Shown: piece by piece, positions 33,110 through 42,765 of the stretch | Layout of the letters: every line of letters starts with the position of its first letter | How positions within the stretch are numbered: position 1 is the first letter of the stretch | Source of the DNA: Salinisphaera sp. G21_0 | GTDB taxonomy: Bacteria > Pseudomonadota > Gammaproteobacteria > Pseudomonadales > Endozoicomonadaceae | Assembly (NCBI RefSeq): GCF_017744115.1 | Contig: NZ_JAGHQW010000002.1 | Span: 62,001-126,000 of the forward strand | DNA: 64,000 nt | Direction: 5' to 3' | The notes under the pieces: model-generated | Told to the model about the DNA's origin: nothing | Seen by the model: the letters and a program-made list of their open reading frames with translations, nothing else | The model's database searches: none | Program-made: the position numbers and the translations under genes

Positions 33110-34081
33110 TTGATTATCTTCACCGTCACCAACAAAACCACCTCTCAAGTCTATGTTGGGTCAACCCGCAATGACCTGATTGACCAATGGGAAAAAATGG
33201 TGGCTGCAGCCGAGCAGAATCTTGACTACCCGCTATACCAGGAGATCCGTGTACACGGCAGGGATGGCTTTGTCGTTGAAGAGTGGGATTTCGTAGAAGA
33301 CCGCAATGAGCTGAACGCGCTTGAACAGGAAGCCATTGAAACGCTGGATGCTCGAAGCCTCCGTGGCTATAAAACCAGTAACGTCAAGATCCAGCCTAAA
33401 AAGAAAACACGAACCCGCAAGTCCAACCTGGAAAAAGAGCTTGCCAGCATCTTTGACGAGTTCGACGGCGACATGGATGACTTTGATGATATTTCTCCAG
33501 AGCCGAAAAAGCAGACTGAAGAGAAAACCGCAACACCACAACAGCCGGGCCTTGTACAACCGCTGACACCTGTTTCTGTTGAACGCGTCAGATCACCGGA
33601 AATCAAACTGGATGTTTCTACCGCACAGCAAAACGCAGCAGAAGCCCGGAAAGAAAAGCTGGTGACAAAACCGGAAAACGGCTCTCAGGTGAATGCCGTT
33701 GTGCAAATGAACAACATCTGTCTCAGCGACGACATTTCGGCCCAGCTTGAAGCCATTCAGGCAGCAGCCAACGCCGTCCTGTCAGGAGACAGCAATGCGG
33801 TTGAACTCCTCAACAGCAAACCAGCCGCTCCCGCGCCGGTTGAGATCGAAGTGGTTGAACCGCACCCTGAGCCAGTGAAAGCGGCTGAACCAGAGATCAT
33901 TATTGAGCTTGACCCAAGAGAACAACGCATCCGCGAAGCCATTGAGCGGCACCGCAAAGCCAGGGCCCAGAAGACGTCGGATAGCCAGGCATCCGATCGT
34001 CAGCAAATTGAACAACTGCTGGCAGAGCTCACCACAAGAGCCATGGGCATGAATAGCCTGAGCGTGGCTGCCGCTGCCTGA
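33110..34081 (+). CDS. GIY-YIG-like domain protein with a long disordered tail
   Basis: 323 residues. Residues 1-90 resemble a GIY-YIG nuclease domain: a first strand IFTVTN, then VYVGST in the place of YIG, an Arg in the following helix, and Glu in LEQEAIE where the metal-binding acid sits. The GIY itself has become FTV, so activity is uncertain. The remainder is low-complexity, rich in Pro, Glu, Lys and Ala, with charged helices near 270-315. The start appears to be TTG at 33110, with AAGG nine bases upstream. It stands alone and its role is unknown. Confidence 0.6.
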   Translation: MIIFTVTNKTTSQVYVGSTRNDLIDQWEKMVAAAEQNLDYPLYQEIRVHGRDGFVVEEWDFVEDRNELNALEQEAIETLDARSLRGYKTSNVKIQPKKKTRTRKSNLEKELASIFDEFDGDMDDFDDISPEPKKQTEEKTATPQQPGLVQPLTPVSVERVRSPEIKLDVSTAQQNAAEARKEKLVTKPENGSQVNAVVQMNNICLSDDISAQLEAIQAAANAVLSGDSNAVELLNSKPAAPAPVEIEVVEPHPEPVKAAEPEIIIELDPREQRIREAIERHRKARAQKTSDSQASDRQQIEQLLAELTTRAMGMNSLSVAAAA

Positions 34082-34148
34082 TTCCTTATACCGGCATTTT
34101 CTTCCCCTGAACGTGCCGGCCACCCTATCTCACATCTATACTTGGGCT

Positions 34149-34349
34149 ATGAACAAGCCCAACGATCTCTCTCTTGAACGCCTCCAACGAGCACTTCCTC
34201 ACAAACTCCGGGAAGCCTGTCATGTTCTGCAGCGATTTGAGCAGAGAATGATCCTGATCAGCCATCGCAGTGATCAAATCGCCCTAAAAATGCAGCAGAT
34301 TCGGAAAGACATCCAGCATTCAATGCCTGGCCACACACCCTCTCAATAG
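34149..34349 (+). CDS. Small hypothetical protein
   Basis: Not recognised. 66 residues, helical and basic, without membrane segment or cysteine. The frame begins at a GTG at 34113, but the ATG at 34149 gives a more natural start. Neither has a convincing ribosome binding site. It may be a chance frame in the gap between the GIY-YIG-like gene and the purine permease. Confidence 0.3.
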   Translation: MNKPNDLSLERLQRALPHKLREACHVLQRFEQRMILISHRSDQIALKMQQIRKDIQHSMPGHTPSQ

Positions 34350-34632
34350 ATCGCAGCATCAAGTTAACCACAACATCTGTGGATAACTCTGTTAATCCCG
34401 GCAGGAAAACACCCCGCAGACTGCAAAACATGCTCACAACAATAAACTGATCATTTATTGACCAGCCACTCCATTTAAATCACTAACTGCTAAAGAGAAT
34501 AAATACTTATTAATAAATAATAATAAAAAATATAAGCTGATCCGCTTTTCCAAACGTCCGAACAGGCAAGTATTTAGAACGCCTTTTCTGATGAAAAGAA
34601 TGCAATACTGATGTAAACACTGAAGGTAACTT

Positions 34633-35940
34633 ATGTCCGGCAGGGATTTTCTAGAGAATTATTTTGACCTGAAAGCTCATGACACGAATGTCAAAACCGA
34701 GGTAATTGCAGGCTTCACCACATTCATGACCATGGCCTATATTCTCGTGGTCAACCCCCTGATTCTTAAAGATGCCGGCATGGATTTTGGTGCTGTATTC
34801 ACCGCCACCACCCTCTCTGCGATTATCGGTACTCTGGTCATGGCAGTATGGGCAAAGCTGCCCTTTGCCCTGGCTCCGGGCATGGGCCTGAATGCCTTTT
34901 TTGCCTACGGTGTCGTGCTGGGCATGGGGTACTCCTGGCAAATGGCTCTGACTGCGGTTTTTCTCGAAGGCATCCTCTTCCTGCTTCTGACCGCTTTCAA
35001 TATCCGTGAGGCCATTGTGAACAGTGTTCCCCTGAGCCTGAAAAAAGCGGTTTCCTGCGGTATCGGCTTGTTCATTGCCTTTATCGGCCTTCAGAATGCC
35101 GGTATTGTCGAAGCAAACCCAGCGACGCTGGTATCGGTGGGCTCGTTGACTGATGCAAAGCCACTGCTGGCGCTGATCGGCATCCTGATTACCGGTACCC
35201 TGCTGGTTAAAAATGTCCGTGGTGCATTGCTGATGGGTATCGTAGCCACCACTCTGATCGGCCTTCCCCTGGGCGTCACCTCCATGCCAGACTTCAGCAA
35301 CGGTCTGACACCTCCAGATCTGTCCCCCATTCTGTTCCAGTTTCAGTGGGACCAAGTGTTTACTACGGACATGGCCGTTGTCCTGTTTACCTTTCTCTTT
35401 GTTGATATGTTCGACACAGTAGGCACCCTGGTGGGTGTATCCACTAAAGCCAACATGCTGAACGAAAAAGGTGAAGTACCGAACTGTAAGCAGGCTTTGT
35501 TTGCTGATGCGGTGGCCACGACAGCTGGTGCATGTCTCGGTACCAGCACCGTAACCACCTTCGTGGAAAGCGCTACCGGAGTGTCTGCCGGAGGTCGCTC
35601 CGGCCTGACCGCCTTGGTCGTAGCAGGCCTGTTCCTGGTTGCCCTGTTCCTGTCGCCACTGTTCCTGATGGTACCCGGTGCAGCAACCACTCCGGCACTG
35701 GTGCTGGTTGGCCTGTTTATGATGTCGCCGATCAAGGATATCGATCTTGATGATTTCAGTGAGTCTATCCCGGCATTCCTGACCCTGCTGTTTATGCCAA
35801 TGACTTACAGCATTGCCGAAGGCATTATTATCGGCATGCTCTCTTACATCATTCTGAAGCTGTTGAGCGGCAACTATCGTCAGGTACCGGTTACCTCCTA
35901 CATCGTTGGTGTACTGTGTCTGGCCAAAATCGTAATGTAA
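34633..35940 (+). CDS. AzgA-type purine permease (NCS2-like)
   Basis: Inner-membrane importer of adenine, guanine or hypoxanthine, 435 residues with about 12-14 membrane segments. Family marks are TEVIAGFTTFMTMAYILVVNP near 22, the ALAPGMGLNAFFAY block near 85, and FVDMFDTVGTLVGV near 260. Similar E. coli proteins are GhxP/GhxQ and PurP; which purine is taken up here cannot be read off. An AAGG lies about nine bases upstream of the ATG. The preceding 283-base gap is very AT-rich around 34500-34545 and shows no purine riboswitch that I can recognise. Confidence 0.9.
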   Translation: MSGRDFLENYFDLKAHDTNVKTEVIAGFTTFMTMAYILVVNPLILKDAGMDFGAVFTATTLSAIIGTLVMAVWAKLPFALAPGMGLNAFFAYGVVLGMGYSWQMALTAVFLEGILFLLLTAFNIREAIVNSVPLSLKKAVSCGIGLFIAFIGLQNAGIVEANPATLVSVGSLTDAKPLLALIGILITGTLLVKNVRGALLMGIVATTLIGLPLGVTSMPDFSNGLTPPDLSPILFQFQWDQVFTTDMAVVLFTFLFVDMFDTVGTLVGVSTKANMLNEKGEVPNCKQALFADAVATTAGACLGTSTVTTFVESATGVSAGGRSGLTALVVAGLFLVALFLSPLFLMVPGAATTPALVLVGLFMMSPIKDIDLDDFSESIPAFLTLLFMPMTYSIAEGIIIGMLSYIILKLLSGNYRQVPVTSYIVGVLCLAKIVM

Positions 35941-35991
35941 ACATTACCATTAAGTATCCAGTCATAAACCACGCTTCACGCCCATGCTATT

Positions 35992-36016
35992 ACGGCCCAT
36001 AATATGGGCCGTTTTT
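35992..36016 (+). terminator. Terminator of the purine permease gene
   Basis: A perfect 10-bp stem, ACGGCCCATA (35992-36001) with 36003-36012, is followed by a T-run. It ends 18 bases ahead of the trmA start, so trmA must have its own promoter inside or just past it, or depend on read-through. Confidence 0.88.
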
Positions 36017-36033
36017 ATTTGATCACTAGCGCT

Positions 36034-37131
36034 ATGTCCCTACCAACAGTCCAACCCGAAAGGTATGAAGAGCAACTGGCAGAAAAGGCCAGCAGCATTT
36101 GCAGCGAGTTTGCCGAGTTTGATATTCCTGAGCTTGAACTTTTCCGCTCCAGACCGGACCATTACCGGATGAGAGCAGAGTTTCATGTCTGGCATGAGGG
36201 CGATCACTGCTACTACCGGATGTTCGATCCACAAACCAGACAGCCCTTTGAAGTCACCACTTTTCCCAGTGGCTCCGAAACCATTAACCGGTTAATGATG
36301 CCCTTGATGGAGGCTATCATCGCCAACAGCCATCTGAAGAAACGGCTTTTTCAGGTTGAATTTCTCACCACCCAGACAAAGGAAGCCCTGGTTTCACTAA
36401 TCTACCACCGCCAGTTGGATGATCAGTGGAAACAGGAAGCAACAGCACTGCAGGAACAGTTTGGCATTGCCATTATTGGACGTGCCCGCAAGCAGAAGCT
36501 GGTGCTGGATAAAGACTATGTCACTGAAAAATTGACCGTGGATGGCAAACCATTCCATTACACCCAGGTAGAAAACAGTTTTACCCAGCCTAATGCCAGT
36601 GTTAATGAGCACATGCTTGCCTGGGCCAGTGGTGCCGCACAAGCGATTACGTCCGACAGTAGCAGTGATCTGTTAGAGCTCTATTGCGGAAATGGTAATT
36701 TCACCTGCGTGCTTGCCGGACATTTTACCAGGGTACTGGCCACTGAAATTGCCAAAACCTCAGTACATTCAGCCCGGGAAAACTTTAAGCTGAATAATGT
36801 AGAGAACGTAGAAATCGCCCGTCTATCCAGCGAGGAGTTGACCCAGGCCATGAACAGGGAACGGGCATTTCGCCGCCTTAGCGAGATCGACCTGGACAGC
36901 TATGATTTCTCAACCATTCTGGTGGATCCTCCCAGGGCAGGTCTCGATGAAGGGACGGAAAAGCTGGTGCAGAATTTCGACAATATCCTGTACATTTCCT
37001 GCAACCCTGAAACGCTCAGGAAAAACCTGTCAACCATTTGCCAGACCCATAGAATCGAAAAAATCGCCCTTTTTGACCAGTTCCCATACACTCATCACGC
37101 TGAAATGGGCGTTCATCTGATTCGGAAATAG
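36034..37131 (+). CDS. trmA: tRNA (uracil-54-C5)-methyltransferase
   Basis: Makes ribothymidine at position 54 of tRNAs using S-adenosylmethionine. The ATG at 36034 gives 365 residues, one short of E. coli TrmA; the ten codons ahead of it are not conserved and overlap the terminator. The SAM site LLELYCGNGNF, the VDPPRAGLD block, the nucleophile Cys in LYISCNPETL and the C-terminal HHAEMGV are intact. Confidence 0.96.
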   Translation: MSLPTVQPERYEEQLAEKASSICSEFAEFDIPELELFRSRPDHYRMRAEFHVWHEGDHCYYRMFDPQTRQPFEVTTFPSGSETINRLMMPLMEAIIANSHLKKRLFQVEFLTTQTKEALVSLIYHRQLDDQWKQEATALQEQFGIAIIGRARKQKLVLDKDYVTEKLTVDGKPFHYTQVENSFTQPNASVNEHMLAWASGAAQAITSDSSSDLLELYCGNGNFTCVLAGHFTRVLATEIAKTSVHSARENFKLNNVENVEIARLSSEELTQAMNRERAFRRLSEIDLDSYDFSTILVDPPRAGLDEGTEKLVQNFDNILYISCNPETLRKNLSTICQTHRIEKIALFDQFPYTHHAEMGVHLIRK

Positions 37132-37214
37132 TCTGATTTACACTCCCCGGCGCGACTCCTACTTTGATTCTTAGGAAGAAAAAGTTTTAAGGAAGTTCTC
37201 CGGGGTAGCCTCAC

Positions 37215-38393
37215 GTGAAAAACAACAAGCTTAAATATCTGCCAGCCTCAATCATTTTCTCTATTCTCTGGTTTTTCTTTGCACCGACTTCTTACAGCAG
37301 CGATGCAGAGTATATAAAAACTGCGGTTCTGTTCGTGGCCTATGATCAGGGTGAAAGCAATGCTTTCCTGCGTATTCAGGAAAAATTGAAAAACGCCAAT
37401 ATTCCCTATCGGATATTGGCGATGGGTCGTGCAGCTGAAGTCTTCAAAAATGACCCGGCTCTGATTCCATTCGATAGATTGACCCACAACGAAGCGCTGT
37501 ATGAAAATCGCGACCATCTGCTGAACCAGAAGCTGGTGTATAACCTCGCCGAAAGCATCTCGACCAAAATTGTCTATACCGGAATGGCAAGTCGGGCTCA
37601 GGCTCAGATTGCCAATATCTGGGAGAGAAGAGGTGCCAGGGTCATCGCATTTTATGATAATTTTGAGCCAGTTGATTCCATCAGCTATGTACAGCCTTTT
37701 TTAGAAGAGCTGAGCTACCTGGACGAGTTCCATGTCCCCAGTAAAACCACCGCGCTTAGCTTTCAGAGCATCGCTGCCTCCCTGGGAGCAGCAGTGACCG
37801 TTACGGGACAGCCCGCACTGGAAGACTGGGACAAAGTCTATGATGAGACCGATATTTTCCTATTACGCGACACCCTCAATATACAACCGGCGCAGCCTGT
37901 AGTGTTGTTTGCCGGTGACTACAGCAGCAGCTATCCCAAGGCTTTTCAAACCTTTATTGAAGCAACAAGGAAACTGCCAAACATTCTTTTTCTGGTTTCA
38001 TATCACCCCAAGTTTGATGGTGAGCTTGAGCGCAGGATCATTGAGGCTCAATCGGACGGCAATGTCCATCTGTTACACCACGGTACTTATTCCACCGCGT
38101 CACTGAGCACCATTGCCTCTGCGGTTATTGTCCATAAATCATCCGTCGCCCAGCAGGCCATCTATCGGGGCAAGCCGGTCATCTATGTGGCTGATGAAAA
38201 CTATCAGAACCTGATGCTGACCGAACAGCTGGCCATTCGCGCATCAAGTGCGGGCCCTTTGGCCGTCATGATTTACGCTCACATCAGGGGCTTCAGACCA
38301 CCGGCGGTTGCTGAAAGCCTGGGCATACCGGATGCTCCCAGCAAAACCATAGCAAAGCTGATGATTGATGAGCTAAGACGAATGTCTGATTAA
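37215..38393 (+). CDS. Exported GT-B-like protein of unknown function
   Basis: 392 residues with a GTG start and a signal peptide (about 1-28: KYLPASIIFSILWFFFAPTSYS). The mature part alternates strands and helices as in two Rossmann-like domains. The C-terminal half resembles GT-B glycosyltransferases or UDP-GlcNAc 2-epimerases: VVLFAGDYSS, FLVSYHPKFDGE, VHLLHHGT, VIVHKSSVAQQAIYRGKPVIYV. Nucleotide sugars are not available in the periplasm, so a catalytic role as an ordinary glycosyltransferase is doubtful. Followed 89 bases later by a SanA-like gene. Confidence 0.6.
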   Translation: MKNNKLKYLPASIIFSILWFFFAPTSYSSDAEYIKTAVLFVAYDQGESNAFLRIQEKLKNANIPYRILAMGRAAEVFKNDPALIPFDRLTHNEALYENRDHLLNQKLVYNLAESISTKIVYTGMASRAQAQIANIWERRGARVIAFYDNFEPVDSISYVQPFLEELSYLDEFHVPSKTTALSFQSIAASLGAAVTVTGQPALEDWDKVYDETDIFLLRDTLNIQPAQPVVLFAGDYSSSYPKAFQTFIEATRKLPNILFLVSYHPKFDGELERRIIEAQSDGNVHLLHHGTYSTASLSTIASAVIVHKSSVAQQAIYRGKPVIYVADENYQNLMLTEQLAIRASSAGPLAVMIYAHIRGFRPPAVAESLGIPDAPSKTIAKLMIDELRRMSD

Positions 38394-38482
38394 AAATACA
38401 GAGTTTTTTGATTCCCTGGCTTTATAGAATGTACGCAATGTGATCTACTCAGAAATGATGTGACTCGCGTTGAAGGTTTACG

Positions 38483-39151
38483 ATGGGTGCCCGAATACCC
38501 CATGTACTGATTTTTGTCAGGCTGGCCATTCTCTCTACCATTGTCTTGCTGGCATTGACTGTACTTTGCAATTTGATGGTGGCCAGGGCCACCAATGATG
38601 CCCTTTACTCTAACCTGAGCAAGCTCCCCTATAATCAGGTTGGTGTTTTGCTGGGTACCAGCAAATACTCTCGCCTCGGCGGGTTTAATGACCACTACCG
38701 GCTCCGGCTGGAAGCCGCCTTCCAACTCTACAAAGCGGGTAAGATTGATTACATTCTCATCAGCGGCGATAACAGCACCCGTTTTTACGATGAACCAAGC
38801 ACCATCCGACGAGACCTGCTAAAGAAAGGCGTCCCTGCAGAACGCATATATCGCGACTATGCCGGTTTCAGAACGCTTGATTCCGTTCTCAGGGCACATC
38901 ATGTTTTTGATTTGGATAGCTTTACTATTATTTCCCAGGCTCCACACAATAAGCGGGCACTTTATATCGCCATGAATCATGATATTGACGCCATTGCCTT
39001 TAATGCGGGCGAGGGCTATGACATTGATATCAGCAATAGAGCCAGAGAGATGCTTGCCAGAGTGCTGGCTGTGCTGGAGGTACATTTTCTCAATACTGGC
39101 CCTAAATTCCTTGGCCCGACCATTGAGATTGGTGTTACGCCCCCTACCTGA
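38483..39151 (+). CDS. SanA/YdcF-like DUF218 protein
   Basis: 222 residues with one N-terminal membrane segment (about 10-32) and a periplasmic DUF218 domain. The domain shows VGVLLGTSKYSRLGG, LISGDNSTRFYDEP, RDYAGFRTLDSV and ISQAPHNKRAL, in the order seen in E. coli SanA, which affects envelope permeability. The biochemical role of the family is not settled. It is adjacent to the exopolysaccharide locus but faces it head-on (next gene on the minus strand). Confidence 0.87.
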   Translation: MGARIPHVLIFVRLAILSTIVLLALTVLCNLMVARATNDALYSNLSKLPYNQVGVLLGTSKYSRLGGFNDHYRLRLEAAFQLYKAGKIDYILISGDNSTRFYDEPSTIRRDLLKKGVPAERIYRDYAGFRTLDSVLRAHHVFDLDSFTIISQAPHNKRALYIAMNHDIDAIAFNAGEGYDIDISNRAREMLARVLAVLEVHFLNTGPKFLGPTIEIGVTPPT

Positions 39152-39211
39152 TCAAACAATACAGTTTTCATCTAAGTAGCTGGCCATATGGAATCGCATA
39201 TTTCTGGCTAC

Positions 39212-39931
39212 TTAAAGGTCAATATTAAAGAACGAAGATTTTTTAACGTAATTTCTGACCTTCTGCATGGCATTAGGGAACCAGTTGTCCAGTCGACGGG
39301 TTTCCCGGCAAATTTCATCCGCCAGGCGAGGATTTAGAAAATCATTATAAACAACACCAACTAATGACACATCATGCTGGGTCAGCCTGTCCAGTGCAGT
39401 TTTGAATTGTGTTTGTCGGGTCACTCCAGCCATTACGATCATGATTGTCCCATCAACCATGGCACAAATGGACTCTGCGGGAATATTATTACGATTCCTG
39501 GCATTTACCGGGGAGGTATCAAAAATCACCGCGTCATAATTTTCCAGCCAATGCTCCATAAGCTTGCTCATATTGGTAATACTGCGGAATCCAAGCACAT
39601 CTGTATCACAAGGGGCTGGCAGTATATCCAGGTTCACATCATTCGAACGCATAATACATCCATCAGCAGACTGAGGATTTGGCAACCAGTCGGTATGGAT
39701 ATGCCCGGAAATATCACCCAGTTCAGGGTGTAGCATGTTCACTTCCACCAGCAACGTTCGCTTACCATCGACTTCACTACGCTGACTTAAAGCATAAGCC
39801 AGGGTACTGCAGCCTTCTTCAGGGTTGGCGGAAGTAATAGCGACCGAACGCAACCCCTTACCAATACTGTTGCCATATACCTCTTCAATCTCCAGATAGT
39901 TTATGGGTAGCTTGATCATGGCGTAATCCAT
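39212..39931 (-). CDS. BY-kinase-like ATPase with degenerate Walker A
   Basis: 239-residue cytoplasmic protein with the fold of the kinase half of Wzc/CpsD. The Walker A position reads SANPEEGCST (34-43), with Cys41 where the lysine of GKS/GKT is expected. The Walker A' strand LLVEVNM has Asn instead of the usual Asp. Walker B is intact as VIFDTSP (135-141). No C-terminal tyrosine cluster is present (the tail is VKKSSFFNIDL). It overlaps the start of the upstream export gene by 16 bases. Its natural partner would be the co-polymerase at 53070, which lacks a kinase domain. Confidence 0.8.
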   Translation of the reverse strand: MDYAMIKLPINYLEIEEVYGNSIGKGLRSVAITSANPEEGCSTLAYALSQRSEVDGKRTLLVEVNMLHPELGDISGHIHTDWLPNPQSADGCIMRSNDVNLDILPAPCDTDVLGFRSITNMSKLMEHWLENYDAVIFDTSPVNARNRNNIPAESICAMVDGTIMIVMAGVTRQTQFKTALDRLTQHDVSLVGVVYNDFLNPRLADEICRETRRLDNWFPNAMQKVRNYVKKSSFFNIDL

Positions 39932-42765
39932 CCCAAATTCCAGAGGAATTGAATTACCGTCAAAATAGTGGCCGCATCAGCAACCCGCTCCATGATGATA
40001 TGCCAGTACGACTGTGTTAGCTCTGGCACAAAAACCGTATCGCCAGCCCTCAACACCGGTAACCGTGAAGGATCTGGATCTTTCATAAAATCCATCAGAT
40101 CAAATGTCGTCGATCGGTTTTCACAACAGGAGCTATTTACAATGAGTATTTTCTCAATATAAGCCGTCTCCTTTGGCCCCTGCGCCTCTGCCAGTAGATC
40201 CAGAATGGTCATATTATTGGTAAAGTCATAGCGGCCTGCCACATACACGGCCCCCATAATCCTGACCGTATCCTCAGGGTCTTTCTCGACCCACCTCCGT
40301 TCGCTGGATGGGAAAAAGATAGCATCGCCGGGCTTCACTTCTGGCAGCAAAGTATCATCCCCCGTTTCAAAGTATCGTACCAGGTCCAGTTTACTGACCT
40401 TGGGGGCTCTTTTATTTCGATGAATCACCCGTATCTTGGACAGGTCAGCTTCTGCAGATGGCCCTTCAGCCGCAGAGATTAAATCCAGGAAACCCATTTC
40501 CTCATTGAAAGCAAATCGCCCGGGCTTGGCAACAGCCCCCATCAGATAGATAGCATTTTCTTTTGGTAATTTGAGCCAGGTTGATTTATTGGATGTCGGA
40601 TTTTCAGGCAGCTCAGGAATAACTATCGTCGTACCACCGGTCAGTTCCGGCATATCCGACCACGCCCCACCAATTTCTATAAACTCCTGCATATTGAACT
40701 CAATGACATTCCGCTCGTCATTGGGGCCTGGTCTGATAATTTTCACATGGGCAAGGTCTGCATTATTCGTAGGGCCTCCTGCATTACTGAGATAATCCAT
40801 AAAATCTACCGATGGAGCCCACTCATAACGGCCCGGCTTTTTGATGGCCCCCAGAATTTTCAGTGAGCCTGAGGTTTTCAGTTTGATCCAGGATTGATCA
40901 CTCTCGGGACCTTTTTCAGGAAAAAACACCGCATCTCCCGAGTCAATGGCAGGAAAACCTGAAATTCGACCTTCGGTAAAAGCCTGAAAGTTAAAAGGAA
41001 CTACAGTACCATCACTTTTAAGCAACCTGACCGATCGAATATCGGCATACTGGGTAGGTCCTCCTGAATTTGCAATAACATCCAGAAAACCAACGCCTTC
41101 GGAGGTTTCGAATGCTCCTGGATTCTGAACTTGTCCCATCACATAAACTTTACGTGCCCCACCAGAGACAGAATCAACCTGCTGAGCAACAAAGATGGTT
41201 GCCCCCGGATCCAATATTGGCAGATCTTCATCTTTACCACTTTCAAGAAACTGCTTCAGGTTGAACATCTTGGGCTCTAAACCGGAAAGCACCCGAATCT
41301 GCTCAACATTGGCATACCGTGTAACACCCCCACCTTTCAAAAGGGCATCCACAACATTGATACCTTCCTCGAAAGGAAAGCTAACGGGCTTAAGTACTTC
41401 ACCAAATACCTTGATCACGGTTCTGTCAGAAACAGAATCAACCGCTTTATTATCTACGGCTCTTGGCTCTCCATGGACGCTGCTCAAGCCAGGCGAGGTA
41501 GGCACAAAAATTTCATCCAGAGACTTTATCTCCGGAAGAACACTGGGATCACCGGTATCCAGGTAACGTTTAAAGTTAAAAACAGTCTTTTTACCATCTC
41601 TTCTCAGTTGCAGCTTATTCAGCTGGGCACCATCAACGAAGCCCCCAGCTTCCGTAATCGCCATTTGAATATTACCGGTACTGGGCAGTTCTACTTCGCC
41701 AGGCTCGTTGACAAAGCCCAGCACATTGATCAATAACCGTTTTTCCCTCAAATGGATGGTCAGTTTATCAAGGCCGAGAAAAACATCGGAAAGCGCCGTA
41801 TAAATGGCTTTATCTGCTGCCCTTAATGTAAGGCCAGCTATTTTCAACTGACCTATTTCAGGAAGATGGATAGTCCCATCCCTGCCAATAAGAAAGTTCG
41901 TATTGAACCCCTCTTCTCCCGGCAGCCCAATGACCAGAATATCCCCTGACTGCAATTGATAATGCACAGGATCCTTCTTCCGGACTGCCGACATATCAAC
42001 CTCAACGTCTGATGCGTCAGCTACTTCCGGATCAGGTACTCCCGGGTCAGCCAATTCTGGTTCAGTCGCCTCTGGAATACTCTCTTCTTCGTTTACCGGT
42101 GTAACCGAAGCGGGGGCTTCTATGCCAGCGCTTTGATTATTTTCCAAATCAGATTGTGGTGAAATCTCTTGATCACTGCCCTGCTGATTCTGCGGATCAA
42201 CTGTTTTCTCACGGACTTTCTCCCGTAAAGAAATAAGAACAGCATCATCGGCTTCCAGCTGCCATTGTGCAGACTTTTCAGCCGACACTTTAATATGTTG
42301 GCTGCTCCTTATCAGGGTAAAGTCTGCGTCAACATCAGTATCATCAAAGAAAGAGTGGTATGAATTAAGGCTGGTTAACAATGAGTCATTGGGAAAAGGG
42401 TACTTACCGGGGTTTTGGATATCACCAAGGATGGCAATATTTATCAAACCTGTCGGGGCGATATAGTTTATGCTCTCTATATTGTAGGATTCGTGGGCTT
42501 CCCTGTGTATTTCAGCAGAAGCAGCCTCTTCATCCATTCCCATAAAATTGAGAATCATTCCATCAGGGAAAGTGATTGCCATAGCCTCATCAACCTGCAG
42601 CAGAGGAAGAGTCCCACCGTCATCATTCAGCTTTATGATGAACACCCCACCTTTTTCGATGGGTGCATTTGCAGATACTCCGCCAGAATACACGCCAAGC
42701 AACAAGAGGATTGCCAGAGTTTGCAACAGCCTGCCGCATATACCTTTGTAATAAAGCGTTGTCAT
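39916..42765 (-). CDS. Multi-SLBB polysaccharide export protein (Wza-related)
   Basis: 949 residues, more than twice the length of E. coli Wza. Order: signal peptide (1-32, ending GVSANA), an SLBB-like unit near 115, an acidic linker (about 195-260), a Poly_export domain (about 268-345), then six SLBB units, each with a (V/I)xGxVxxPG core (near 350, 455, 550, 645, 745 and 850). A C-terminal helix of about 25 residues is rich in Trp, Ile and Leu and resembles the outer-membrane helix of Wza. There is no lipobox, unlike Wza. It probably forms a long periplasm-spanning conduit. Confidence 0.85.
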   Translation of the reverse strand: MTTLYYKGICGRLLQTLAILLLLGVYSGGVSANAPIEKGGVFIIKLNDDGGTLPLLQVDEAMAITFPDGMILNFMGMDEEAASAEIHREAHESYNIESINYIAPTGLINIAILGDIQNPGKYPFPNDSLLTSLNSYHSFFDDTDVDADFTLIRSSQHIKVSAEKSAQWQLEADDAVLISLREKVREKTVDPQNQQGSDQEISPQSDLENNQSAGIEAPASVTPVNEEESIPEATEPELADPGVPDPEVADASDVEVDMSAVRKKDPVHYQLQSGDILVIGLPGEEGFNTNFLIGRDGTIHLPEIGQLKIAGLTLRAADKAIYTALSDVFLGLDKLTIHLREKRLLINVLGFVNEPGEVELPSTGNIQMAITEAGGFVDGAQLNKLQLRRDGKKTVFNFKRYLDTGDPSVLPEIKSLDEIFVPTSPGLSSVHGEPRAVDNKAVDSVSDRTVIKVFGEVLKPVSFPFEEGINVVDALLKGGGVTRYANVEQIRVLSGLEPKMFNLKQFLESGKDEDLPILDPGATIFVAQQVDSVSGGARKVYVMGQVQNPGAFETSEGVGFLDVIANSGGPTQYADIRSVRLLKSDGTVVPFNFQAFTEGRISGFPAIDSGDAVFFPEKGPESDQSWIKLKTSGSLKILGAIKKPGRYEWAPSVDFMDYLSNAGGPTNNADLAHVKIIRPGPNDERNVIEFNMQEFIEIGGAWSDMPELTGGTTIVIPELPENPTSNKSTWLKLPKENAIYLMGAVAKPGRFAFNEEMGFLDLISAAEGPSAEADLSKIRVIHRNKRAPKVSKLDLVRYFETGDDTLLPEVKPGDAIFFPSSERRWVEKDPEDTVRIMGAVYVAGRYDFTNNMTILDLLAEAQGPKETAYIEKILIVNSSCCENRSTTFDLMDFMKDPDPSRLPVLRAGDTVFVPELTQSYWHIIMERVADAATILTVIQFLWNLGWITP

